A DNA stretch of 64,000 bases from Comamonadaceae bacterium ALPHA2B (GCA_005503065.1 SCOE01000013.1:1-64000); one strand, 5' to 3'. Counted from the first letter of the stretch, positions 43,602-54,952 are shown. Program-made: numbers and translations. The notes: generated from the sequence alone by a model not told the origin.

Positions 43602-44540
43602 ATGACTGCGCCCATCCCAAGCCCCCTGTTGCAGGGCGTGACGCCCGCGCTCGACACCCTCGGCGTGATCCGCGCCGAAGGCCCCGATGCGGCGGCCTTC
43701 CTGCATGGCCAACTGACCCAGGACTTCGCGCTCATGGGTGCGAACGATGCCCGCCTGGCGGCCTTGTGTACGCCCAAGGGCCGCATGATCGCCAGCTTCA
43801 TCGGGCTGCGGGCCGCACCCGAGGTCATCCTGCTGGTGTGCAGCCGCGACCTGCTGGCCGCCACGCTCAAGCGCCTGTCGATGTACGTGCTGCGTGCCAA
43901 GGTCAAGCTGAGCGACGCCAGCGCCGAGATCGCCGTGCGCGGGCTGGCCGGCGCGGCCTTGGCTGCCAACGGCATCGACGCCGGCGCCCCGCCCTGGCGC
44001 TGCACGGCGCTGGGCGAGGCCCATGCCGTCACGCTCCTGCCTGCCGACGGCGTGCCGCGCGCGCTGTGGATCGGCCTGGCCGCCGCACCGGCGCCGCAGG
44101 GCGAGGCGCTGGATGCCGCCGCCTGGGCCTGGAGCGAGGTGCGCAGCGGCGTCGTCACGGTCAGCACGCCGGTGGTCGAGGCCTTCGTGCCGCAGATGCT
44201 GAACTACGAATCGGTCGACGGCGTGAATTTCAAGAAGGGCTGCTACCCCGGCCAGGAGGTGGTGGCGCGCAGCCAGTTCCGCGGCACGCTCAAGCGCCGC
44301 GCCTACCTGGTGCAGACCGATGCGCCGCTGGCCGCGGGGCAGGAAGTGTTCGCGACCGGCGATGCCGAGCAGCCCGTGGGCACCGTGGCACAGGCGGCAC
44401 CCGCGCCCGGCGGCGGATGGTCGGCCATGGTCTCGATGCAGATCGCCGCACTCGGCAGCGGCGGCCTGCACGCCGGCACGGCCGACGGGCCGGCACTGGC
44501 GGTCCAACCCCTGCCCTACCCGCTGCGCGACGACATCTGA
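43602..44540 (+). CDS. ygfZ: Folate-binding Fe-S maintenance protein YgfZ
   Basis: A 312-residue GcvT-like protein. The family signature K-G-C-Y-x-G-Q-E is present in FKKGCYPGQEVVARSQF, with the functional cysteine. YgfZ supports assembly or repair of certain iron-sulfur enzymes with tetrahydrofolate. The C-terminus is a small beta-barrel (LVQTDAPLAAGQEVFATGD...). It is divergent from mltG, as in many Burkholderiales. Confidence 0.94.
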   Translation: MTAPIPSPLLQGVTPALDTLGVIRAEGPDAAAFLHGQLTQDFALMGANDARLAALCTPKGRMIASFIGLRAAPEVILLVCSRDLLAATLKRLSMYVLRAKVKLSDASAEIAVRGLAGAALAANGIDAGAPPWRCTALGEAHAVTLLPADGVPRALWIGLAAAPAPQGEALDAAAWAWSEVRSGVVTVSTPVVEAFVPQMLNYESVDGVNFKKGCYPGQEVVARSQFRGTLKRRAYLVQTDAPLAAGQEVFATGDAEQPVGTVAQAAPAPGGGWSAMVSMQIAALGSGGLHAGTADGPALAVQPLPYPLRDDI

Positions 44541-44566
44541 GTTCACGGGACGGGCCTCTGTCTGCA

Positions 44567-44624
44567 TGCCAAAAAGGGCTGCAGCGCCCGTCCAGCGTGT
44601 GCGAGCAGCTATCGATTTCATAGC
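44567..44624 (+). repeat. Dispersed GCTATC repeat, copy 6
   Basis: GCCAAAAAGGGCTGCAGCG and CCCGTCCAGC lead to the stem-loop GCTATCGATTTCATAGC. A run of six T follows 7 bp later, so this copy may terminate ygfZ transcription. Confidence 0.85.
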
Positions 44625-44711
44625 GTCCAGATTTTTTCGACGCGCCTGACCCCGTTCCCGCGGCAGCGCCGTAGAACGCGCATCGACCACTCGATGCAAG
44701 AGGACAGGACC

Positions 44712-45602
44712 ATGAATCGCAGAACCCTCGCCGCCGCCGCGGCCGCATGCCTCGGCCTGGCGGCCCTGGCCACCACCCCCGCCGGTGCCCGCACCGTGCC
44801 ACCGCCCGACAGCCGACTCGGCGCCCTGATGCAGGTCAGCATCGTCGACCGGAGCACCGGCCGTGAGCTGCCCGTGTACCGCCACCGCGGCGAGTACTGG
44901 GTGGCCGGCACGCCGGGCGGGCGCTACGCCATCCGCGTGCGCAACACCCAGGGCGAGCGCCTGATGGCCGTGATGTCGGTCGATGGCGTGAACGTGGTGA
45001 GCGGCGAGACCGCCGCCCTGGAGCAGAACGGCTACGTGCTCGATGCCGGCGAGCGCGCCGACATCGCGGGCTGGCGCAAGAGCGACGCGCAGGTGGCGGC
45101 CTTCGAGTTCACCGCGCAAGCGAACTCCTATGCCAGCCGCACCGGCCGACCCGACGACGTGGGCGTGATCGGCGTCGCGGTGTTCCGCGAGCGTGCGGCG
45201 CCCGTGCCGCAGTGGGCGCCGCCGGTGGCGCGCCGGTCCGACTCCGCCAACAACGCGGGCGCCGAGCGCGAACGCCGTGCCGAGGCAGCGCCACCGGCGG
45301 CGGAGTCGTCGGCGCCCATGGGATCGGCCGACGCGGCGGCCAAGTCGATGGCACCCGCTGCGCCCGCGCCGAGCCTCGGCACCGGGCACGGCCGGCGCGA
45401 GACCTCCTACGTGGGCCACACCCGCTTCGAGCGCGCCAGCCGCTCACCGCAGGAGTTGATCCGCATCCGCTACGACAGCCGCGAGAACCTGGTGGCAGCC
45501 GGCATCATTCCTTCGCCGCCGCCGCGCTGGCCCTCGGGCACGCCGTCGCCCTTCCCGGACTCCGGCTTCGGTTACGTTCCGGACCCGCCGGCGCGCTACT
45601 GA
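44712..45602 (+). CDS. Conserved exported protein of unknown function
   Basis: A 296-residue protein with a Sec signal peptide (MNRRTLAAAAAACLGLAALATTPAGA). The folded part at 45-160 (LPVYRHRGEYWVAGTPGGRYAIRVRNTQGERLMAVMSVDGVNVVSGE) looks like a beta-sandwich. A low-complexity Ala/Glu/Pro region follows, then a short conserved tail with GHGRRETSYVGHTRFERASRSPQELIRIRYDSRENLVAAGII. The tail motif is likely the interaction site. No enzyme family recognised. Confidence 0.78.
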   Translation: MNRRTLAAAAAACLGLAALATTPAGARTVPPPDSRLGALMQVSIVDRSTGRELPVYRHRGEYWVAGTPGGRYAIRVRNTQGERLMAVMSVDGVNVVSGETAALEQNGYVLDAGERADIAGWRKSDAQVAAFEFTAQANSYASRTGRPDDVGVIGVAVFRERAAPVPQWAPPVARRSDSANNAGAERERRAEAAPPAAESSAPMGSADAAAKSMAPAAPAPSLGTGHGRRETSYVGHTRFERASRSPQELIRIRYDSRENLVAAGIIPSPPPRWPSGTPSPFPDSGFGYVPDPPARY

Positions 45603-45615
45603 GCACTCGATGGCA

Positions 45616-45673
45616 GCCCAGATCGACCTGCAGCGCCCGTCTGGCGGGTGCCGGCAGCTATCAAAATGGGAGC
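45616..45673 (+). repeat. Dispersed GCTATC repeat, copy 7
   Basis: GCCCAGATCGACCTGCAGCG, CCCGTC and GCTATCAAAATGGGAGC. The right half of the terminal stem is eroded. It lies between two convergent stops, 4 bp from the second. Confidence 0.75.
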
Positions 45674-45677
45674 ACCC

Positions 45678-46538
45678 TCAGCCCAGCGCACGCTCCATTT
45701 CGATGTGCGGGATGCCCGCCTCCTCGAACGGCTCGCCCACCGGCACGTAGCCCAGTCGGGCATAGAAGCGTTCGGCGCTGCGCTGGGCATGCAGGCCGAC
45801 GGCCCGGTCGCCGCGCGCGCGGGCCACGTCTTCCAGCGCGCGCAGCACGGCCTCGCCGTGGCCCTCGCCACGCAGCACGCGGTGCACGGCCATGCGGCCG
45901 ATGCGGGCCACGCCGCCCTCGCCGGGCAGCAGCCGGCCGGTGGCGACAACCTGGCCGAGCCGGTTGCGCGCCACGGCGTGCGTCACGACCGCATCGTGCT
46001 TGTCCCACTCCAGCTCCTTCGGGATCTGCTGCTCCTCGATGAAGACCTGGCGGCGCAGCGCGCTGGCGCCCTCGCCCAGGGTGTCCCAGTCGCCGGTGAC
46101 AACCTCGGTCATGGCCTCGCCGGCCTCGTAGCCGAGCAGGGTGTTGCGCAGCGCCTGCGGCACGGGGCGCGAAGTCTGCGTCGCGGGTTCGGCGAACACG
46201 TACACCAGTTCGCAGCCGACCAGGAACTCGTCGCGGCGGAAGAGCCCGCCGGCGAAGACCATCGAGGAGTTGCCGATGCGCAGGCACTTCATGCCGACGT
46301 CGAGCACCTCGTCCACGCGCGCCGAAGCCTGGAAGTCGATCGTCGCCTTGCGCACGTACAGGTCGCCTTCGAGCGCGTGCATCGCCTCCTCGTAAGGCAA
46401 GGCCAGCGCGCGCCAGTAGTCGGCGACGGCGGTGTCGAAGTACATGAGGTAGTGGGCGTTGAAGACGATCTTCTGCATGTCCACCTCGGCCCAGCGCACG
46501 CGCAGGCGGTGGAAGAAGCGGAAGTCGGAGCGTTGCAT
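45678..46538 (-). CDS. Hot-dog thioesterase fused to GNAT acetyltransferase
   Basis: A 286-residue two-domain protein. Residues 1-140 form a YbgC/4HBT-type acyl-CoA thioesterase (RWAEVDMQKIVFNAHYLMYFDTAVADYWRAL; Asp in EVDMQKIV occupies the catalytic position). Residues 150-286 form an ElaA/GNAT domain (VFIEEQQIPKELEWDKHDAVVTHAVA, RIGRMAVHRVLRGEGHGEAVLRALEDVARARG with the acetyl-CoA Q/RxxGxG/A loop, and LHAQRSAERFYARLGYVPVGEPFEEAGIPHIEMER). The start is ATG 46538 (MQRSDFRFF) after an AAAGGT site. Its substrate is unknown. Confidence 0.92.
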   Translation of the reverse strand: MQRSDFRFFHRLRVRWAEVDMQKIVFNAHYLMYFDTAVADYWRALALPYEEAMHALEGDLYVRKATIDFQASARVDEVLDVGMKCLRIGNSSMVFAGGLFRRDEFLVGCELVYVFAEPATQTSRPVPQALRNTLLGYEAGEAMTEVVTGDWDTLGEGASALRRQVFIEEQQIPKELEWDKHDAVVTHAVARNRLGQVVATGRLLPGEGGVARIGRMAVHRVLRGEGHGEAVLRALEDVARARGDRAVGLHAQRSAERFYARLGYVPVGEPFEEAGIPHIEMERALG

Positions 46539-46656
46539 GGCGGGACCTTTCTGGCGTCTTGTCTCGGGGTCGGAAGGAAGCCGGGCGAGGATAGCCCGCG
46601 TGTGCCGCAGCGCTTGGCGCGTGGGCGTCAGGCCTTGGCACGGCCTTCGCCCTTCA

Positions 46657-46714
46657 AGCCAAATCGGCCTGAAACGCCCGCCAGACGAGGGCGGCACGCT
46701 ATGAAAATGAGAGC
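46657..46714 (+). repeat. Dispersed GCTATC repeat, copy 8
   Basis: AGCCAAATCGGCCTGAAACG followed by CCCGCC, and GCTATGAAAATGAGAGC with a decayed stem. It lies in the gap upstream of the thioesterase-GNAT gene. Confidence 0.75.
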
Positions 46715-46726
46715 GTTGGCAACCGT

Positions 46727-47671
46727 TCATCGGCTGAAGGCTTCACGCAGCGCTCGCGCCGCGTCGGCCTGCGCCGTGCGCGCCTCGGGGATGGCGCGGC
46801 CCATCTTCAGGAACTCGTGCACCACGCCGCGGTAGATCTCCAGATCGACCGGCACGCCCGCCAGGCGCAGCTTGTCGGCATAGGCCACGCCGTCGTCGAT
46901 GGCCGGGTCGCATTCGGCCAGGCCGATCCACGCGGGCGCGACGCCCTCCACCTCCTCGGCATGGAGCGGTGCGAAGCGCCAGTCCTCGCGGTTGGCCTCG
47001 TCGATGTAGTGTGAGAAGAACCAGCGCGCCAACGCGGCCGTGAGCACCGGGCCGTCGGCGAATCGGCGGTACGACTCGGTGTCCTGCCGAGCGCTGGTGC
47101 CCGGGTAGAACAGCATCTGCAGCGCCACCGGCAGGCCGGCATCGCGCGCGAGGATGGCGCACACCGCCGCCAGGGTGCCGCCTGCGCTGTCGCCGCCCAG
47201 CGCGAGGCGGCCGGTGTCCAGCGACAGCCGGGCGGCACCCTCGCGATGCAGGAACTGCACGGCATCCCAGGCGTCGTTGACGGCGGTGGGAAAGCGGTGG
47301 GCAGGCGCAAGCCGGTAGTCCAGCGAGACGACCGCGCAGCCGGCCTGCGAGGCCAGCACGCGGCACAGCGTGTCGTGCGTGGCGATGCTGCCCACGGTGA
47401 AGCCACCGCCGTGGAAGTACAGCAGCACCGGCAGCGCGGCCTGCGACGGCGCATACAGGCGGGCGGCCAGGGCGGCGCCATCGCGCGCGGGAACGGCTAA
47501 GTCCTCGACGCGCTCGAGCGCCGGCTTGGGCACCTCGAGCACGCCGGCGCCCTTCTCGTAGGCCGCCTTCGCCGCCTCGGGCGTGAGCGCGTCGAGCGGC
47601 GGCTGCCGCGCGCGTGCCATGCGCTCGACGACGCCGGCCATGCGCGGGCTCAGTCCGGTGGGTGGCGCCAT
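46727..47671 (-). CDS. HSL-family alpha/beta-hydrolase (esterase)
   Basis: A 314-residue esterase of the hormone-sensitive lipase family. The oxyanion motif is FHGGGFTVGS, the nucleophile Ser lies in GGDSAGGTLA, the acid in ECDPAIDDG and the His in VVHEFL. A short N-terminal cap helix region is present. Such enzymes hydrolyse short-chain esters. It is divergent from the alcohol dehydrogenase, 78 bp away. Confidence 0.93.
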   Translation of the reverse strand: MAPPTGLSPRMAGVVERMARARQPPLDALTPEAAKAAYEKGAGVLEVPKPALERVEDLAVPARDGAALAARLYAPSQAALPVLLYFHGGGFTVGSIATHDTLCRVLASQAGCAVVSLDYRLAPAHRFPTAVNDAWDAVQFLHREGAARLSLDTGRLALGGDSAGGTLAAVCAILARDAGLPVALQMLFYPGTSARQDTESYRRFADGPVLTAALARWFFSHYIDEANREDWRFAPLHAEEVEGVAPAWIGLAECDPAIDDGVAYADKLRLAGVPVDLEIYRGVVHEFLKMGRAIPEARTAQADAARALREAFSR

Positions 47672-47749
47672 GCAAGGTTTCTCGGGATGGGCACGGCGTT
47701 CTCCTCTTTGTTAGGCTCCCCGGATCCTATCGTTGCCCTCCCCTGCCCC

Positions 47750-48886
47750 ATGGCCCTCATCCAATACCTCACGCAGATCCAGTTCGATTTCGGCGCCGTG
47801 CGCCTGCTGGCCGACGAGTGCCTGCGCATCGGCATCACGCGGCCGCTGGTCGTGACCGACAAGGGCGTGCGCGCGGCCGGCATCCTGCAGAAGGCGCTCG
47901 ATGCGCTGGGCGACCTGGAAAGCACGGTGTTCGACGACACGCCCTCCAACCCCACCGAAGCGGCCGTGCGCGCCGCCGTCGCGCTCTACCGCAGCGGCCA
48001 CTGCAACGGGCTGATCGCCGTCGGCGGCGGCTCGGCCATCGACTGCGCCAAGGGCGTGGCGATCGCGGCCACGCACGAGGGTCCGCTCAAGACCTACGCC
48101 ACCATCGAGGGCGGCTCGCCGAAGATCACCGACGCCGTCGCGCCGCTGATCGCCGTGCCCACCACCGCGGGCACCGGCAGCGAGGTCGCGCGCGGAGCCA
48201 TCGTCATCGTCGACGACCACCGCAAGCTGGGCTTCCACAGCTGGTTCCTGATGCCCAAGGCCGCGATCTGCGACCCTGAACTCACGCTCGGCCTGCCACC
48301 CAGGCTCACGGCCGCGACCGGCATGGATGCCGTCGCGCACTGCATGGAGACCTTCATGGCGGCCGCCTTCAACCCGCCGGCCGACGGCATCGCGCTCGAC
48401 GGCCTCGAGCGTGCCTGGGGCCACATCGAGCGCGCCACCAACGACGGCAGCGACCGCGAGGCGCGGCTGAACCTCATGAGCGCCAGCATGCAGAGTGCGA
48501 TGGCCTTCCAGAAGGGCCTGGGCTGCGTGCACAGCCTGAGCCACAGCCTGGGCGGCGTCGATCCGCGCCTGCACCACGGCACCCTCAACGCCCTCTTCCT
48601 GCCGGCGGTGGTGCGCTTCAACGCGGGCGCCGAGTCGGTGCAGAAGGACCTGCGCCTGCAGCGCATGGCCCGGGCGATGCACCTGGACCAGCCGGGCGAC
48701 ATCGGCGAAGCGATTCGCGACATGAACGCCCGCCTGGGCCTGCCCAGGGGCCTGGCCGACGTGGGCGTGACGCCCGCGATGTTCGACAGGATCATCGACG
48801 GTGCGATGGCCGACCACTGTCACAAGACCAACCCGCGGCTGGCCACGCGCGAGGACTACCGAGAGATGCTGGAAAGCGCCATGTGA
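47750..48886 (+). CDS. Iron-containing alcohol dehydrogenase
   Basis: A 378-residue group III (Fe-type) alcohol dehydrogenase. The NAD(P) site is GLIAVGGGSAIDCAKG; PTTAGTGSEV follows. Metal ligands lie in ATGMDAVAHCMETF, the HSLSHSLGG and LHHGTLNAL motifs. Family members oxidise short alcohols, 4-hydroxybutyrate or maleylacetate. ATG 47750 (MALIQYLT) is selected; a longer frame has no conserved residues. Confidence 0.93.
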   Translation: MALIQYLTQIQFDFGAVRLLADECLRIGITRPLVVTDKGVRAAGILQKALDALGDLESTVFDDTPSNPTEAAVRAAVALYRSGHCNGLIAVGGGSAIDCAKGVAIAATHEGPLKTYATIEGGSPKITDAVAPLIAVPTTAGTGSEVARGAIVIVDDHRKLGFHSWFLMPKAAICDPELTLGLPPRLTAATGMDAVAHCMETFMAAAFNPPADGIALDGLERAWGHIERATNDGSDREARLNLMSASMQSAMAFQKGLGCVHSLSHSLGGVDPRLHHGTLNALFLPAVVRFNAGAESVQKDLRLQRMARAMHLDQPGDIGEAIRDMNARLGLPRGLADVGVTPAMFDRIIDGAMADHCHKTNPRLATREDYREMLESAM

Positions 48887-48923
48887 GCGGAAGCGCCAGC
48901 GCGCGGATGCTGCGCGTTTGAGG

Positions 48924-48980
48924 GCCCAATCGGCCTGCGACGCCCGCCCCGACTGCGAAAGCTGCTATGCATTCGATAGC
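48924..48980 (+). repeat. Dispersed GCTATC repeat, copy 9
   Basis: GCCCAATCGGCCTGCGACG, CCCGCCCCG and GCTATGCATTCGATAGC. It lies between the convergent dehydrogenase and DUF3185 genes. Confidence 0.8.
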
Positions 48981-48992
48981 GGCCGAGAAAAC

Positions 48993-49214
48993 TCAACCCT
49001 TCTTGCCGCCCAGCACCAGCAGCGCGCCGCCCACCACGATCGCCGCGACGCCGGCCCAGGTCGGGAAGCTCACGGTTTCCTTCTCCTTCACCGAGAGTTC
49101 GATCGGGCCGATCTTGGCCTGGTGCGTTTCCTTGGTGAAGCTGAAACCGCCCAGGCCCAGGGCGGCAATGCCGGCGACGATGAGCACGAGGCCGACGATG
49201 CGGGTGGCGTTCAT
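48993..49214 (-). CDS. Small two-helix membrane protein (DUF3185-like)
   Basis: A 73-residue protein with two hydrophobic segments (IVGLVLIVAGIAALGLGGFSF and AGVAAIVVGGALLVLGG) flanking a polar loop ETHQAKIGPIELSVKEKETVSFPTW. This fits small DUF3185-type membrane proteins; function unknown. Confidence 0.75.
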   Translation of the reverse strand: MNATRIVGLVLIVAGIAALGLGGFSFTKETHQAKIGPIELSVKEKETVSFPTWAGVAAIVVGGALLVLGGKKG

Positions 49215-49296
49215 GGCAGGACTCTTCCGTTGATGCGAGATGACCGCGATTGTGGCGGGCGCCGGGCGGCAGTCCCTTCGGGCACACCCGCGACGG

Positions 49297-50367
49297 CTAC
49301 AGCGCTTCCACGCGCGAGGGATCGGGCCGTCGCAGCCACTCGGCCCATTCGTCGGCCAGCCGCCCCGCCTCGCCCACCGCCGTGGTCCAGGCGGCGATGC
49401 GCGCGTCGCTGTCGCCGGCATAGCCGGTGAAGTCGGTCCGGTCGGGCAGCTTGCCCCGCGGCAGCGTTCGCACCCATTCCGGAGCGGGTGCGACGACCAC
49501 CATGCGGTCGAGGAAGGGCGAGGCGCGGTGCCGCCACTTGAGTCCCTTGTCGAGCCAGCCCGGCACCACCGCCTGCTGGAAGTGCGGGTAGAGGACGATG
49601 CCGTCGGGGTTGCTGTACTTCAGGTGCAGGTGGTAGTCGGTGATGCCGCCGTCCCAGTAGGCGCCGGGCGGCCCGCCGGGGATGTCGTGCACCGCCTGCA
49701 GCACGAAGGGGATCGAGCAAGAGGCCTGCAGCGCCGGCTGGAAGTTGCCTTCCACCAGATCGACGCGGCGCGTGCGGAAGTCCAATGTGTCGAACGGCAG
49801 CAACGAACCCGCCGTGGAGAACACGCAGCGCTCCAGCCAGGCGCCCAGGCTGCGCCGGCTCAGGCTGTTGCTGGCGAAGGCGCCCAGGTAGCCGGCCACC
49901 GTGCGCGCCCTGCCCTCGCGGCCCAGGATGTGGCGCCCGCGGGCCGTCACCATGTGCAGCCGGTAGCGCGGGTGCGCCAGCACCTCGCCGGTGCGGCCGC
50001 CGAAGAAGCCCTCGAGGCTGCGCGCGAACTTCGCGCTGACCTCGGCCGCGCCCATGCGCTTGCCGCCCTTGGGCGTGTCGAAGCGCTGCTGGATGTAGTC
50101 GCGCTCGAAGCGGGCGAAGGCCTCGGCCGGATCGTCCAGGCAGGCCGTGGCGAGCCGCCAGGCCCCGATCGACGCGCCGACGAAGTCCACCGGCTGGCTC
50201 GACTGTGGCAGCCATTCGCCGAACAGGAAGCGGTCGAGCGGACCGAGGATCAACCCCTTGGGCCCGCCCGCCGCGCCGGGGATCACGCGCACGTCGGCGG
50301 GCGACAGGCCGTGTTCGGCGATGTGGGCGCGGGCGGCGGGGCCGGCGTAGAGGCGCAGGGCTTTCAT
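49297..50367 (-). CDS. Patatin-like phospholipase
   Basis: A 356-residue patatin-fold lipase. The oxyanion loop is GAAGGPKGLILG, the nucleophile Ser in VGASIGAWRLA (GxSxG), and the dyad Asp in YWDGGITDYHL (DGG). No signal peptide. The start MKALRLYAG at 50367 follows the HipA gene by 50 bp on the same strand. Confidence 0.92.
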   Translation of the reverse strand: MKALRLYAGPAARAHIAEHGLSPADVRVIPGAAGGPKGLILGPLDRFLFGEWLPQSSQPVDFVGASIGAWRLATACLDDPAEAFARFERDYIQQRFDTPKGGKRMGAAEVSAKFARSLEGFFGGRTGEVLAHPRYRLHMVTARGRHILGREGRARTVAGYLGAFASNSLSRRSLGAWLERCVFSTAGSLLPFDTLDFRTRRVDLVEGNFQPALQASCSIPFVLQAVHDIPGGPPGAYWDGGITDYHLHLKYSNPDGIVLYPHFQQAVVPGWLDKGLKWRHRASPFLDRMVVVAPAPEWVRTLPRGKLPDRTDFTGYAGDSDARIAAWTTAVGEAGRLADEWAEWLRRPDPSRVEAL

Positions 50368-50417
50368 GGCGGCTCGGGATTGTGCAAGAGCAGTGCCCGC
50401 CGCGCTGCGGGCCGGCC

Positions 50418-51800
50418 TCATGCCCTGTCCTGCAGGCGCACCAGCGCCGCCGCGTGCTCGGCGCAGAGGGCGCGAAAGCCTTCGCCGATACGGGTGTCGC
50501 CCGCGGCCTCGTTCCAGAAGCCGAGGGCAGCGGTGCACGCCTCCAGCCAGGCCGCGCGCTGGGCCGGCGCGGGCAGCGCCAGTTCGACCTCGCGCGCGGG
50601 CAATTCGCCGCCGGGCAGCGGGGCGAAGCGCATGGGCAGCATGTCGTAGGCCGGGGCCAGTTGCAGCCGGCCGCCGACGGGCACGAAGGCCAGGTTGCCG
50701 GTGTGCATGTCGGTATTGGCGATCAAGCGGCCGAACCACCAGAGGCGCTGCACGGCCGCTTGCGTGTCGTCGTCGACCAGGCCCAGAGCGCCCAGGCGCG
50801 CCAGCAGCAGCGGCCAGTCGGCGCTCGGGCTGCCGATGAAGGCGGCATTGGCGACGTCCAGCGCCACCAGCGGGCTGCGGCCGGCCTCGCCGTGGCGATC
50901 GAAGCGCTCGACTTCGAGGAAGGTGCGCCCGCCCGCCTCCAGCACACGGCTGCGGGCCGCGCGAAGGCCAGGCAGCGTGCCGCCATGGGCGAGCGCGAGA
51001 TGCTCGCAGACCAGCAGATCGGACCAGCGCCGCACCGTGGGGGAATCCTTCGCGCCGGAGAACTTGACGATCACGTGCGGCGTTGCCGCGCCGTCGAGCG
51101 CACGCCGGGCCGTGAATTTGGGGAACTCGCCCGCCGCGCTGGAACCGGCCACGCCGGCCGACACCGCGAGCTCCGCCTGGGCCAAATAATGCGCTGGCAG
51201 ATCGCCCGGTGGCACCGGCTCGATGCCTGCCGCGCGGTCGGCGAGCCACAGCTCGGTGGCGGCCTCGCCCACGATGAGGTTGCCGCTGAGGTCGCTGCCG
51301 GCCTGGCTCATGGCGAAGAGCGCGTCGTCGTCGCTCCATTGCGCCAGGTCGGCGGGCACCTGCAGCCGGCGGTGCTCGGCGCGTGCGAACTGCCGCCCCA
51401 TGTAGCCCTGCGGGCGCATCTGCTGCAGCGGGTACGGCAGGCCCGGCCACCAGCCGTCCGCCGCCTCTTCGGGCACTGGCCAATCCGTGCCGGAAAGATC
51501 CAGCCAGTGGCCTTCGGGCCGCAGCGGCTTCAGTGCGCCCAGAGCATGCAGGCGCCCTTGCTCGTCCACCGCATGGACGGGTAGGCCGGTCGGTCCGCCG
51601 CGCAGGGCCCGCGACAGGCCGTAGCGGGTGCGACGCGCGCGCCCCGCCGTGACCAGCTCGTCCGGCGCCAGCCGCGCCAACAGGCGATGCACGGTCGGCA
51701 CGCTGATGCCCAGCGCTGTGGCCAGCTCGCTTGCGCCGACAGGCGCCTGGATGCCCAGGCGCTGGCGAAGCATGTCGACAGTTGCGGAAGCGACTGGCAT
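50418..51800 (-). CDS. HipA-family kinase with N-terminal HTH (YjjJ/HipH-like)
   Basis: A 460-residue HipA-type Ser/Thr kinase. Residues 20-60 form a helix-turn-helix (VGASELATALGISVPTVHRLLARL). The kinase core has the ATP-site segment VIVKFSGAKDSPTVRRWSDLLVCEHLAL, catalytic Asp in LIANTDMHTGNLAF and the metal-site Asp in LAPAYDMLPMRF. No hipB partner gene adjoins; the built-in HTH is the layout of E. coli YjjJ. It probably phosphorylates a translation factor. The promoter is strikingly AT-rich and holds two ATTGAAAAGAT direct repeats. Confidence 0.92.
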   Translation of the reverse strand: MPVASATVDMLRQRLGIQAPVGASELATALGISVPTVHRLLARLAPDELVTAGRARRTRYGLSRALRGGPTGLPVHAVDEQGRLHALGALKPLRPEGHWLDLSGTDWPVPEEAADGWWPGLPYPLQQMRPQGYMGRQFARAEHRRLQVPADLAQWSDDDALFAMSQAGSDLSGNLIVGEAATELWLADRAAGIEPVPPGDLPAHYLAQAELAVSAGVAGSSAAGEFPKFTARRALDGAATPHVIVKFSGAKDSPTVRRWSDLLVCEHLALAHGGTLPGLRAARSRVLEAGGRTFLEVERFDRHGEAGRSPLVALDVANAAFIGSPSADWPLLLARLGALGLVDDDTQAAVQRLWWFGRLIANTDMHTGNLAFVPVGGRLQLAPAYDMLPMRFAPLPGGELPAREVELALPAPAQRAAWLEACTAALGFWNEAAGDTRIGEGFRALCAEHAAALVRLQDRA

Positions 51801-51803
51801 CAG

Positions 51804-51826
51804 ATTGAAAAGATCATTGAAAAGAT
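51804..51826. promoter_or_regulatory. Tandem ATTGAAAAGAT repeats upstream of hipA-like gene
   Basis: ATTGAAAAGAT occurs at 51804-51814 and 51816-51826, just upstream of the HipA ATG, in a stretch far richer in A/T than the flanks (51800-51900). These are good candidates for self-binding by the N-terminal HTH. Confidence 0.5.
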
Positions 51827-51940
51827 ATTTTCTCTCAATTCCCTTTTAAATCAATTACTTACCGAATTTTCAGTTATATCCTTGAAAGGATTACCTACCG
51901 GATCGAGGAAGTCGGCGAAAGCAAGCCCTGTCCATTCGAC

Positions 51941-52001
51941 CCAACAGAGCGCCTGGCTGCGGCGCCCACCAGCGGGCGCCGCAAGCTATCGATTCGATAG
52001 C
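51941..52001 (+). repeat. Dispersed GCTATC repeat, copy 10
   Basis: GCGCCTGGCTGCGGCGCCCA, then the perfect GCTATCGATTCGATAGC at its right end. The long arm differs from the consensus. It ends 4 bp from the tex stop. Confidence 0.7.
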
Positions 52002-52005
52002 AAGC

Positions 52006-54384
<2,379 letters not shown>

Positions 54385-54465
54385 GCTTTCTTCGGGTCTG
54401 CCCTGGGGAAAAGCGCGGAAGTTTGCCATAGGGCACCCGGCCCGCCGGCGGTTAGGCTCGGCGGC

Positions 54466-54945
54466 ATGAAACGCCTGCTGCGCGCCATCGGCACCGCCCT
54501 GCTGGTGCCCCTGCTCCTGTTCGAGGAATGGGGCTGGGAACCGCTGGCCGCGCTGGTCGGGCGGCTCGCGCGCCTGCCGCTGTGGGCGCGGCTGGAAGCC
54601 TGGGTGCGTGGGCTGCCGCCGTGGGCCGCGCTGCTGGCTTTCGGCGTGCCGATGCTGGCGCTGGTGCCCGTCAAGCTGCTGGCACTGGCGCTCTTCGGGC
54701 GCGGCCACTACGCCACGGGACTGCTGCTGCTCGGCGGCGCCAAGCTGCTGGGGACGGCCGTGCTGGCACGGCTCTTCCAGCTCGTGCAGCCCACGCTCAT
54801 GCGGCTGGCGTGGTTCGCCCGCTGGTACCCGCGCTGGAAGGCCTGGAAGGACGCCGTGCTGGCGCGTGTGCGCGAGAGCGCGCCATGGCGGCGCGTGCGG
54901 GCCTGGCGCCTCGGCGTGCGCCGCTGGTGGCGGCGGGCAGGCTGA
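54466..54945 (+). CDS. Conserved membrane protein of unknown function
   Basis: A 159-residue protein with an N-terminal amphipathic stretch (LLRAIGTALLVPLLLFEEWGWEPLAALV), two strong membrane helices (PPWAALLAFGVPMLALVPVKLLALALF; YATGLLLLGGAKLLGTAVLARLFQL) and a very basic C-terminus. It is divergent from tex and convergent with the pqi operon. No function assigned. Confidence 0.8.
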   Translation: MKRLLRAIGTALLVPLLLFEEWGWEPLAALVGRLARLPLWARLEAWVRGLPPWAALLAFGVPMLALVPVKLLALALFGRGHYATGLLLLGGAKLLGTAVLARLFQLVQPTLMRLAWFARWYPRWKAWKDAVLARVRESAPWRRVRAWRLGVRRWWRRAG

Positions 54946-54952
54946 GCTTTTT

